Part shown: positions 1-10,692 of the stretch, one piece after another | How the letters are laid out: the number at the start of each line of letters is the position of its first letter | Numbering within the stretch: position 1 is the first letter of the stretch | Assembly: GCA_032718565.1 (NCBI GenBank) | Contig: JAVGVS010000019.1 | Location: forward strand, 1,739,146 to 1,803,145 | Direction: 5' to 3' | Origin: Distichodus sexfasciatus | Lineage: Eukaryota > Chordata > Actinopteri > Characiformes > Distichodontidae | DNA length: 64,000 nt | Made by a program: the position numbers and the translations under genes | Notes under the pieces: model-generated | Seen by the model: the letters and a program-made list of their open reading frames with translations, nothing else | What the model was told of the DNA's origin: nothing | Database searches by the model: none

Positions 1-2634
1 GTTCTACCCTGTTTATGCGCTGTTATCAGAATATGTGCACTACTCCAGATCCAACTGGTTTTGCATGAGTCTCTAGCTTGAGGTCTTTCATCTGTTTAGT
101 CTAATTCATGACTTTAATCCTACTGAAATCACTAATTTGCATAACTTGGAGAATGATGGGTTCCACTTCTTGGGAAGCCTTGACACTTCTCCCAGTTTTA
201 TCCTCATGTTCTGTGAGGGAGTTTTATCACACCATTCTCACCCTAGATTTGCTCATTAGAGGTCTGGACCCGAAAAGCTGCTTTGTGACAGTGTCTATTG
301 TGAAACTTGCTATGTGAATAAAATGAAATGAAATTGAATCAGTGTTCACCTCAGCCCTAAGAGGCCACAGGAGTGTCTGTGGGAATTAGTTCCAGCCCTG
401 AATACCCTAATTAACACTAACGAGCTCCTGTTCAACAAAGACCACAATCAAATTATGGGTGGTGTGATTCAAAAGAAGACTCTACTAAGGCGTGTAGAAA
501 ATGGTGCAATATTTTTTCAATTTGGTCTTATTAATCAGATTTGTGATTTTGGACTTCCAGACACTGTGATACCAATGAAGGTAGTGTCCCTGTGTTGTTA
601 TACAGAGAATAAATCTACACTTCTTTGTGTTATGTGAGCAGGAAAATCAGAGGATGAAAGGCTAAACAGCCAGAGTTGTATGTGTTTTTGACAAATGATT
701 AGTGCATTTTTAATTTAGTTGTGTGGGTAAGTGTGTGACTGTGTAGTTGAGACGAGTATGTTCAATATTAGTGAGTGATGTTTGTATGCGATGAGTGTGT
801 CCGAGGGTCTGTGTATAACATGAGTGGGTGGTGTGTGATTAATATGTGTAGGTATGACATCAGTGTGTGACATCTATGATATTAGTGTTTGTGTGAGAGT
901 GTGTAAGAGAGAGAGAGAGAGAGAGAAAAAGAGTGAGACTGGGAGTGAATGAGTACATTTCTGTATGAAGCTGCACACCAGACTGTGAGTCACTCACACA
1001 CTGGCTTCAATAGCTGAGCCCACGCATATGCCCAAAAACTCTGTGTGTGTTTGTGTGTGTGTGTGAGCCTGAGGGAAGAACTTAGGAAGTCTTTCAGACA
1101 CACAGCTGTGGTGATAGTGTGTCTTTTTTTGGTGATGTTTAAGAGTCTCGCTATTCTGAGCTTCCTTTCTGAGTGTAATATGTATCTGTGTGTGTGTTTG
1201 TGTGTGTGTGCGCATCTGTTCGTGCAGCTGTATAGTTTTTTGTGTGTGCTTGTCTATGTGTGCCTGTCACTTCGCAGCTGTGTGTGTGTGTGTGTGTGCA
1301 TCTCTGTTAACATCTGAGTGCTCGATTACCCCCTCCACCCTCACTGACAGCTCGTCATTAGACCTCTTAAACGGATGCTGTGGAGGAGCTGCCATGGCAA
1401 CCTGACCCTCAAACCCGTTGGACGATCGCATTTACACGCTGGCGCTCTTAATCATCTCAAAAAGCGCACATCTGCTCATAACTCTCGATTTAGACACATT
1501 AGGCCCATCAACGTCCCATCTTTAAACCCTTATGGTGCAGAGAAATGCAGAGCTCACAAATATTCCCAAAATGCACGCTGTGGGTTCAGAGGGTTTAATA
1601 AGAGGTGACAGTTTTACAGACCCTTATTAAGTCTAGTGTTGGACTTAATTACAGCAAGTGGGGATTCATCACTGAAAATCAATTTGGTCTGGGGCGAGTA
1701 AAACAAAACGAAAAACTCACCCTCATCAGAACTGTAACACACAAGTTTCTGTGTATGTGCATGTTTTTCTTGATTTAAAACATACACTATCAACAATAAC
1801 ATTATGACCATTGACAGGTGAGGTGAATAACATTGATTACCTTGTCAGAATGGCACCTGGCAGAAAAGTGGGATATACTGTGCAAGTGAACATTTTGTCC
1901 TTGAAGTTTTGAACTTTTATTTAAAAAACTATTTGAGGTTACGGTTATGATTAAGGTATGGTTTAACTGTTATATTCTTTACATCTACTCATTATGGGAG
2001 TCAATAGAAATTCCTTACGATGATAGCAAGAATCAGATGCGTGTGCTTTTCCATTTGTTTATTTTTGCCGTTCTATTTTACTGCAATATAGCTAGAATTT
2101 ATATAATACTTACAGTATAAGGAATTCATACAGTAATTCTATAATTTGTTCCAGATTGTTTTAAAAGTAATGAAGACATATTGCAGTAGTATTATGTTAC
2201 CATATAGGCATTAGGGCAGCAGTACACAACAATTTTGCTGAAGACTGCAGCTATAGTGGTAATCCAGGCTAATGGGTGAAAATGTGAACAGCTTTTCCCT
2301 CTGGAAGGTCCCAGAGCAGTTGAGCCCGGCCTGATCAGGGTCGTAGAATACTAATGTGGATCTCGGTAATAAAGATGAAGTAATTTCCCTGGTGTCAGAG
2401 AGTTAATTTAAACAGGCCTCTCTGAACTTCCATTCAGTTGGGGCTCTAAGTAGCATGACGAAGAAGAGTCTCAGGGTTGGATAATACTGGCGGAACGCAC
2501 TGTGTGTGTATGTGTGTGAAAGAGAGTCTAGAAGAAAGTGAAAGACTGCTCATACACGCACTTCTTGGATGAAGAAAGATAAGTGAAAGAAATTCTTTGT
2601 GGAGTAGACAAGAGATCCTTATACGCATGGGCAA

Positions 2635-2650
2635 GTGTGTGTGTGTGTGA

Positions 2651-2695
<45 letters not shown>
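2635..2695. repeat. Compound (GT)n(GA)n microsatellite
   Basis: Seen directly: an interrupted GT run followed by an uninterrupted GA run. Typical fish compound microsatellite. Confidence 0.95.
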
Positions 2696-2701
<6 letters not shown>

Positions 2702-3124
2702 AAGGAGATAAGGTATGATGTCACATTCCTGTACTTGTTTTATGTAATATGCAAAAACTGAATGGGTGAAAGTGATTGCAGAGGTGTAGAGATGGGGGAA
2801 TGGGGGGAGTGTATTTTGGACGAAACAAAGATAAGAAAACGTGAGATTTAAAACTTGGGAATTTATGTAGCCTCAAAGCCATGGTACTTTTCATTTTAAA
2901 ATACTGTCATGTTGATGTGCAGAGTTTTTTACTCTGTGTGCTTGCTTAACAATCTGTTAGCACTAGGACTTTTGTGACTTTATGAGAACATTTTATATGT
3001 CCTGACCAGCCCTTATAAAGACACAAAAGCTACACTCTTTTTGAAAAAAGTGAAAAGATTTGGTTAGGATAACATTTTAAAATTTGAAATCAGTGAAAGA
3101 TGTGTGTGTGTTTGTGTGTGTCCA

Positions 3125-3366
3125 TGTATTTATCACATTGTGGGGAGCTTTTTGTCCCCTAAAATCACTTTTATCTGTTTTTTTGGGTTTTGTAGGGACA
3201 TTTGAGAGGTCCCCATGAGGAAAAATGACTTGAAGGATGAGGAAAAATGAGAAACTAAAAGAGGTAAAAGATGTGCATTTGGTTACTGAGGTTAAGGTTA
3301 GGGTTAGGATTAGGTGTAGATGTAAAATTATATAAGGAAAGACCTCACAAAGATAGTAATACAGAG

Positions 3367-3401
<35 letters not shown>

Positions 3402-3418
3402 TAGACAGACAGACAGAC

Positions 3419-3455
<37 letters not shown>
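3125..3455. repeat. Dispersed GTGGGGA/TTAGGG-type repeat ending in compound (GT)n(GACA)n(GA)n microsatellite
   Basis: The stretch has GTGGGGA and GTCCCC motifs, then GGTTAAGGTTAGGGTTAGG at about 3291, then TG x15 (3371-3400), GACA x5-6 and a long GA run to 3455. A related arrangement is seen in reverse near 53640-53760 (CA run, then CCCATAACCCTAAGC), and GTGGGGAC motifs also occur at 13166-13440, so this is a dispersed family rather than a telomere. Confidence 0.6.
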
Positions 3456-3458
<3 letters not shown>

Positions 3459-3839
3459 CAGGTTCCTTCTTGTATAGGGTGTGTTTGTAAGTGACTGAAT
3501 GAGTTAAAGTAATTGTTTGTTGAGGAGAAGAAAATTCTTCAGTGTTTGTTCAAGTGTGTGTGTACGTGTGTGTGCATTGTTGGGTATATAAAGTGTATCA
3601 GTGCCTCATCATGGCTGCAACCACACCATGGAGCAGTCTGAGAGGGTTTTTGCGCTTTTAATGGTGCTTAATCCCGCTCGCAGTTGGCGGTCGCGTTAAT
3701 CCGAGCTCCATCTGAAGCGAATCCTAAAGCCACTTCGCTTAAAAAGCCCCATCGTTTAATCAAGCGCCCACACAAGGCCAAAAATACGCGGCGGAGCAAA
3801 GAAGACACCGAACCGCAGGGGAGAGAGCCGTGTACCATG

Positions 3840-4462
3840 CAGTGTAACTAATTGCTGTAAATTTACGGTTATTTTCCTACAGCATTGTACCGTATTTTCA
3901 TAAGACAGTAAAGTATTAATGAAAAAGGGAAAAGCTGTAAAACGACAGAAAAATTGCAAATACTGTATCATAACGTACACCAAAACATTCAATATATGTC
4001 AATATGTAGTCGTAAAGGACATTTTTACCGGGTCAAACATTTATTTATTTATTTATTTGTTTGTTTATTTGTTTGTTTATTTGTTTATTTGTTTGTTAGT
4101 TATTTGCCTTAAAGAGACAGAGACAGCTAAACGTAGCCAAAAGAAAGTGCAATATATACTGAATTCTAAACTTCATTTTTTAAAAGTCATTTTTTAAAGT
4201 ATTGTTTATGAAAATAAGCATATATCTTCAGTAGGCAACACAAAACAACACTGTAACATTACAGTAAATTATCACTGTAAATATCAGATACTTTTACATT
4301 GAAATACTGTATTTTGTAATTACAGTATTGTGCTGTAAATATCAAATACACTATCCTTGATGTAAAATTACAGAAAACGGAAGGCAACTCTGCTGCTAGT
4401 ATCGTGCTGTAAATTTACTGTGACATTGTTTTTTTTTTTTGTTTTTTTTTTTTTTTACAGTG
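3840..4462. mobile_element. Probable non-autonomous DNA transposon rich in CTGTAAATTTAC motifs
   Basis: The segment is bounded by AGTGTAA on the left and TTTTTTACAGTG on the right and is full of partly palindromic CTGTAAATTTAC, TTACAGTAAAT and CTGTAAATATCA motifs, a pattern of abundant fish MITE-like elements. It encloses a (TTTA/TTTG)n run at 4040-4097. It has no transposase frame. Ends and superfamily are uncertain. Confidence 0.5.
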
Positions 4463-4680
4463 GAGTCGGAGATCCGTCTGCACGCGCCACAGCCTCGGCT
4501 CGCGCGAAGAACAATCGTGCGGTTGCCATGGTAAAAAAAAAAAAAAAAAAAGTGGCACGAGCAGGACGAGGATCGCGGCGCCTGAGGAGAAGAAGAGTTC
4601 AGAAAGGAGAAAACGGGAGGCTTTCAGTGCACCGTGACGAGGTGGGAATTTATCTCTTAAACTGCATATATACCACACGA
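4462..4680. promoter_or_regulatory. CpG-rich unique patch with an RFX X-box-like site
   Basis: Directly after the AT-rich element the sequence becomes rich in CG dinucleotides (CGCGCCAC, CTCGCGCGAAG, GATCGCGGCGCC) and contains GTTGCCATGGTAAA at 4522-4535, 12 of 14 bases of the palindromic X-box. It could be an upstream promoter or enhancer. An A-run follows the site. The frame beginning at the ATG in this motif codes lysine and arginine runs only and is not accepted as a gene. Confidence 0.35.
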
Positions 4681-5639
4681 TTTTAGTTAGATTTTGTTTC
4701 CGAATCTCATTAGAAGCGAGTCGGTTATAGTCTGCAGATTTTGCAGCAGATTCGGGCGAGTCGTGGTTTATCAAACATGTCTGAATTTCTACTAGAGTAA
4801 ATTCCCATGTTAATTAAATCATGTTAGTTAAAACACCCTAGACGCCAACTTATTCAGAACAAAAAGTCTGCACAGATCAATCAATAAATGTAAACTCCCC
4901 AGTCTGTTTCCCAGTTAGATTTATAAAAAGTTAAAAATACTTAGTGTTACTTAGATTTAGTCGATTAAAGTCTAACATAACTGACTCGAATGTGATAAAC
5001 TATGCTTTTATGTTTGCAGAAGTGTAAATTGTTGTCTTTGGTACATTTGGTACATTTTTCATTTATTTTTGAAACAATTTCTGATCATCGTCGTGTTGTA
5101 TTAGTATCGGTGTGCACAAACAAAATGTATTGAATGTCAGTATCTTCCTGACAAGCAAATATGCTATATAATATACAGGCTTTACGATAAATGGTTATTA
5201 GGTTGTCATGCTGGTATTCCGCAGTGAAAAGCGAAAGGTTTTGCAGATTTGCTTCACTTTAATTTAAGTGGATTGTTTCTCTGATTTTAAAGACACGCTG
5301 CGGATTTAAATGGCACGCATGGAAAGCATTTGGATTTAAAATCTAGACAGGAATCGTGAGAAATCACTCCATGGCACTTTTCCAAGTCTGAAGGGATGGA
5401 TGGGTGGATACTTGCATGGCTGAATGGATGGCTAGATAGTTGGGTGAATGGATGCATGCATGCCTGGGTGGATTTGTGACAACGAGATTCGGATGTCGCT
5501 CTGCGTCCACAAGATGGTAGCCTTCTCTCTCGCTCCCTCTTTCCCCCTCTCTCTGCTTGCACGCTGTGTTAAAGGCGACCAGGGCCCCATGTCCCCCACT
5601 TTGGCCTATTTAAAACGATACCTGTTGTGTTTGTTTAGT

Positions 5640-6150
5640 GCGCGGACAGGAGCGTTTGACTTTATCGCCTCTCAGCTCCGCCTTTGTGCGAGGGCGATTA
5701 GCAACCGACGCCGACGTCCGTTCCCACGGCGAAAATCACAGCGCCAAGGACATTGATTGAACCTTCAACCCACCGGAATCTCTTTCCGATATAATTTTCA
5801 ATGCAACATTATCACGCTGCGCGCAGTTATAGCAAATGCATTTAATTTCGTTCTGGGTTGTGTCTTATGAAGGCGCGCACGGTAAGAGCTGACACTCGCA
5901 GGTGCGACAGGAGGCTCCGGTGTAACCGGGCGTGCTGCGCGTGAGCTTGGAGGAGGGCGGACTCGCTAACGGGCGCGGGAGCGTGTGAGCGCAAGATGCA
6001 GTCTCGGCGTGTGTGTGTCTGTGTGTGTGTGACATTAAGAGGAGACGAGCGCGCGGAACCAGCTTTACCCCGTTTATGGCGAGCGGCACGCGCCTCTGGC
6101 GCCAAACGTGACCTTATAGACTGCAGAACAGGAGCGCATGCAGAGTGCAG
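5640..6150 (+). promoter_or_regulatory. CpG-island-like promoter and candidate non-coding first exon of grm5
   Basis: CG dinucleotides are dense from about 5640 (GCGCGGACAGG, CCGACGCCGACG, CTGCGCGCAG, GGGCGCGGGAGCG) and drop away after about 6200. A near-perfect splice donor, CAG-GTAAGT, follows 6150. In mammals the grm5 start codon lies in a later exon behind non-coding 5' exons, so a transcript starting here and spliced to just before 9981 is plausible. Start site and exon limits cannot be fixed from sequence alone. Confidence 0.45.
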
Positions 6151-6939
6151 GTAAGTGTTCGCGCCACGCGGAAACCGTCAGCGCACCGCGATTTTCCTCT
6201 TAGTTGCTAAGGGATTTGCTACGATTTGTTTTTCTACCCCCGTATTTTAAGGACTAAATGTCTGTAATGTGAGAGGATCCTGAATCTGCTAACGACGAAT
6301 AAGCTTTTCTCTGTCATCTGTCACGTCCTATTGAATGGTCCGGATCTTAAAATCCGAAGCGCTCTTGAGATCAATAAAACAATTCTAAACCAATCTTTCT
6401 GACTCTGGACTCCAGTATAATGCTCATGTATTGGAGTCTCTCAGGTCGACTGAAGGAGCCGAAGTTGCTCGTTTGGACACTGCAGTGTCGTAGAAGAAAA
6501 CAGTGGCGCGTGCACCACCAAATATTATTTATTTATTTACATTGTTAATTTGATTCAGCAGCGCGAGCCCTCACGGTTGTCGCCGTTTCCCGCCACAGTG
6601 TCAAGCTCGAAGCACTGGCGTCCTCCGTCGACTGACACATGGCAAGGTCGTTCGTGTGTTTGTGTGTGTAGGCTATGTGTGTGCTTGTGTGCGTTCGTGC
6701 CAACAGATTTTTAGGTAATTATGAAGACCTGGTTCTCTCCTAAAAGATACGGAACTAATATTTTTGAGAATATTTTTTTGTATATGCGGACCGGTCTTCA
6801 TTAATAAAAAATGCTTTTATAGAAAAGTTACAGATTTGATTTGTGATAAAATAAAATAAAAGATGCATTTGGCTAGAGGTGTTGATGGTCGGGTTATGTG
6901 TATTATTTAGGAGTGTTATTTATTTTGGTAATTATAGGA

Positions 6940-7330
6940 GTCAGTGGCAGTTCCTCACATAGATAGCAAGGCGAGGTTGTGTGTGTTAGAACGTCTCAGC
7001 GGTGAACTTAACCAGTGGGTCCTCTATCTATCTCAAGCGGCACTCGCGTTTAGGTCCAAAACATCCCGCCTTAACGTCCCCCAAATTTTTATTTCCATCG
7101 TCATTGCTTCCGGAGCAGATGAGGCACTGCTTATGGGATCTTTGACTTCACTTTTCCCCCCAACCCCCGGACGCATCGCCAGCTTCATGAGCTCCTCGCT
7201 CTTGTCGCGACAGTTTATGTGATAGAGGAACAGTCTGGCATTTTCCCAGCGCCATCCCGCTAATGAAAGCCGTATAAAAGGGTTTAACGAGCGGCGCGCA
7301 GCCGCTTCCAATCTGTGGCTTGGCGTTTGA
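6940..7330 (+). promoter_or_regulatory. Second promoter candidate with a TATA box (7273-7280)
   Basis: A unique GC-richer block ends in TATAAAAG at 7273-7280, followed within 30-40 bases by GCGGCGCGCAGCCGC, where transcription would start. The block looks non-repetitive and may be conserved. It could be an alternative grm5 promoter or a regulatory element. I see no convincing donor within the next 300 bases. Confidence 0.3.
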
Positions 7331-9967
7331 GCGGCGAGCTGCCGGATCGGCGCATAGAGCGGGATTTACGCGCTCTGATCGATTCTCTCACCCTTCTGCA
7401 AATACCGGCCTCCCTAATATGAACAAGAATTTCGAAACACAATCATAAAATGTCAGGCAAGTCGGTTAATTCTAAAAGGGAGGGGGGCATTTAGAGGAGG
7501 GGTAGAGAGAAGGCAGTAGAGGTTTTAGGTCGAAGTAAGATCAATGGGGAGATATATAGAAATAGACAGATAAAAGAGGGGAGTGGGATGAAACGGCTGC
7601 AGGGAAATGGAGAGTGAGTGAGTGAGTGAGTGAGTGAGAGAGAGTATGTGTTTGGGTGCGAAAGAGAGAGCAAGAGTGCATGTGTTTGTTTGTGTGTGAG
7701 GGGGAAAGAGAGAGAGGGCAGAACATGGTGGATAAACCGAAGGCAAAAGAAGTTGAGGGATGAATAGACCCATAGGGATGTAGGGAGATCGATAAGTAAT
7801 TTATCACCTCAGTCTGTGTATTGTGAATGAGTCAGGCTGAGAGGGTTGGCCTGTGTGTGTGTTTCTGCAAGCATGCTTTCCCAACAACTCCTTGAACAGA
7901 ACCTTTAAGCCTTACAGGAAAAGATTTAACCACAGTGTGAATTTTTGCATTTAAGGGGACAGTAACAGCAGAATTAGAACCTGCAGGCCCTAAGGCCCAA
8001 AACATGTGTAACTTCTCCAAAAAATGGTTCCCACACACACACACACACACTTACTCGCTATTTCTCTGTGTCTGTCCTCTCTTTCCACATAGTAGAGGCT
8101 GTGTAAAGTATATCACATCCAGACTTCAGGGGTTCGCAGTCAGCACAGAACACAGACATAATCACAGCACCATCCTCTTGTTGTGCTGTGATCTAGAGTG
8201 GGAACTCTGCTGTCAGAGTAATGTAATGTGATTCTGAAAATATGTGATTCTCAAAGTAATGTGGTTGTGGATGTATTAGTTTGCATAACAGAATTTGATT
8301 CTGAATGTAATTTCATGCTCAGTGGAGAACGAACCACTGTCTCTGGAGCCGCTCTGATTAGACAGAGGTCAGATTTAAAACCATTTACAGAAAACAAGAC
8401 AGAAGGCAAATTGGAGCTTTTAGCAAATGTCCATTAACAGGTTAGAGCAGAAATAATTGTAATTTCATTTTTGATTCCAGTCATTATTTTGCTGTCCTGA
8501 GTCATTATACTGTTTAAGGCAATAAATAATTTTCATTGCTCGAAAGTATTTATTTGTTTAAAGGCAACAGGAACTCTTAAACATCTTGTTCATTTAAGCT
8601 ATTAGTTAATGAGTGAAATTTTAACTCAAGTGGGCATAACTGCACAGTTGTTCTCTCTTCTTCATGCTGTCCTTTGCCTGTAATGGCTCGGTAATAGCTG
8701 GCTAATTTCTCCCTTGTCTCTGAGTGGAAAAGCCGTAAAGATCAAACTGTTCCATCCTTTTTTTGGTGGCCAGTTTAGCTTCAGCAGGATCTGAGTCAGA
8801 ATGCCGGACTGCGATTTGCTCTTTAATTGCTGTCTGTCTGTTCCCACTCCTTTACTGAGCGATTAAGCTACAGGCCATGGGAAACCAGCGCCGCATTTGT
8901 GTTGCAAAGCCGTAATGTGGACAGCATTTATGGTGGAACATAATGTCGTTAACAAAGAAGATGTCATCAGCCCTTGTGTGGGTATGTGTGATGTGTTAAA
9001 TAGGGATGTAACAATACAGTCTGCATCAATGCATCAATTTAATAATCAAGGATGCATAGCAAAAAATGTTCAAAATGAAAACATTGATCAGACAACATAC
9101 ATATTGTAACCTCCGTTTAGAAGATTGCTTTTCATTTAAATGTCTGGCTGAGCTCAGGAATAAAAAATGTTAAATGTATTTTAATGGTTTTTTTGTGATT
9201 TGATATGAATGGAAGTGATTGTGTTTAATCAGTATATGATATTGTCTCATATCAATCCCTGGCTCCTGAACTGATTCAAATCGAAAACATATCGCAGCAG
9301 ACAATATTGGCAGATGTTGAATTCTTGTTTATTAAATCAACATAACATCATATCTCAACGTATCTTAAATTTGTGATTTACACACCTAGTATTTAAGGTG
9401 AATGAGAAACTAGGTCTTTGGGGTACGTCAAATACATGTTTTTGAATGTTGACGTAAAAAACAAAATGTTTCTGATAAATTCTTAATGTATTGTGTTAGT
9501 ATGATATATTAGATGTGTTCTAATACCATGCAACATTGTATGTCAGTAGAGAATATGTTATACCCATCTTGTTGAGTAACTTTTTTAATTGAAAACATTT
9601 AATGTGCCAGTTTTTGTTTGATTCAAGGTTATGAAGCCCATCAACATCGACCTCATGTCCCGGTCAAGCTTGGTGCCAAGTTTCCTTCCAGCGTGGAAGT
9701 ACAGAATTACAGAACTGTCTGAGTCGGTTGGAGAGCTCACCTGCACTTTTCTATGCTGACCGTGAAACGAAGTGAGATGTGTTCTGAGGCAGGGCGTCTG
9801 CGTGGGCCAGACACACACTCCTAACAGCACCAGCTTACACACTTCTCACTCACTCCTCTTCCTACTCCTCCTTATCATCATCGCATTTGCGGCTATGAAC
9901 AAACTGGCCTGGTAAAAAAAAAGGGAAGAGAGAAGGACAAAGAAGGTTTTCTTCCTTGAGTCATCAG
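7331..9967. other. Probable 5' UTR intron, mostly without recognised elements
   Basis: Contains GAGT tetranucleotide repeats (7612-7638), short CA/GT runs (7850, 8035), a unique stretch at 8640-8890 with homeodomain-type TAAT cores, remnants of a hAT-like repeat (TAGGGATGTAAC at about 9003 with GCATCAATGCATCAAT), and AT-rich sequence. No coding frame here is credible. Confidence 0.45.
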
Positions 9968-9980
9968 AGAAAGCTCTGCG
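9968..9980 (+). other. Possible 5' UTR remainder in first coding exon
   Basis: TTTTCTTCCTTGAGTCATCAG ends at 9967 and is the closest plausible acceptor upstream of the start codon, leaving 13 untranslated bases. It is a weak call: another acceptor further left, or an unspliced leader, would also fit. Confidence 0.25.
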
Positions 9981-10692
9981 ATGCCTTCGCCGCCTCTGTC
10001 CTATGTCCTCTCCCTCATCCTGGCGCTGTTGCTGCTGTGGCGTGGGGCGTCTGCGGCGTCACAGTCGAGCGAGCGTCGTGTGGTGGCCCACATCTCCGGC
10101 GACATCATCATTGGCGCTCTCTTCTCCGTGCACCACCAGCCTCAGGCCGACAAGGTGCACGAGCGCAAATGTGGGGCGGTGCGCGAGCAGTACGGCATCC
10201 AGCGCGTGGAGGCCATGATGCTAACGCTGGACCGCATCAACGCAGATCCCAGCATCCTTCCGAACATCACGTTGGGCTGCGAGATCCGCGACTCCTGCTG
10301 GCACTCGGCCGTGGCCCTCGAGCAGAGCATTGAATTCATCCGAGACTCACTAGTGGCAGCCGATGAAGCCGACGAGGCCGCTGGGGGTGGGGCCGGGGGT
10401 GGGGGCGGGACACGCTGCGCCGACCCGGGGGCCACACCCATGAAGGGAAAGAAACCCATCGTTGGCCTGATTGGGCCCGGCTCCAGCTCGGTGGCTATCC
10501 AGGTGCAAAACCTGCTGCAGCTCTTCAACATCCCCCAGATCGCATACTCGGCCACCAGCATGGACCTGAGCGACAAGTCGCTGTACAAGTACTTCATGAG
10601 GGTGGTGCCCTCTGACGCACAGCAGGCACGCGCCATGGTGGACATCGTCAAGCGCTACAACTGGACCTACGTCTCTGCCATACACACCGAGG
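9981..10692 (+). CDS. grm5: grm5 coding exon 1: signal peptide and N-terminal ligand-binding lobe
   Basis: Codes for residues 1-237 and the first base of codon 238. The start is chosen because it opens a hydrophobic signal peptide (leucine-rich codons 9-19, likely cleavage near 25 before ASQSSERR) and has G at -3. The first lobe carries Y71, R75, W107, S168/S169, S190 and T192 for glutamate binding, and N95 and N227 in N-glycosylation sequons. Compared with the mammalian protein as I recall it, the loop between codons 124 and 157 is ten residues longer and holds a run of eight Gly plus one Ala at 135-143. Cys146, matching the inter-subunit disulphide cysteine of group I receptors, follows directly. 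The donor is GTGAGT at 10693 (intron phase 1). The exon is much more GC-rich than the flanking introns. Confidence 0.97.

Larger units (their letters stand above)
1..3839. other. Upstream intergenic or distal 5' region without a recognised gene
   Basis: No open reading frame here resembles a known protein. The long frames in GT/CA runs (about 990-1320, 2446-2724) are repeat artefacts. Contents: GT- and GA-rich simple repeats around 860-925, 1040-1300, 2635-2695 and 3371-3455; an RFX X-box-like palindrome at 1388-1401 in a short CpG-containing unique patch (1370-1610); and another unique CpG-containing patch at 3600-3835. The remainder is AT-rich and unremarkable to me. Confidence 0.6.

Noticed and set aside
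3291..3313. Telomere-like TTAGGG words
   Set aside because: Only two to three degenerate units inside a dispersed repeat. Related sequence occurs elsewhere in the window.
4420..4686. Frame with KKKKKK and arginine runs after a good start context (GCCATGG)
   Set aside because: The lysines come from an A-run and the upstream part from a T-run. The start context is better explained as an X-box. No family resemblance.
9585..9842. 85-residue minus-strand frame upstream of the gene
   Set aside because: No family signature, no start context and no repeat or conservation evidence.
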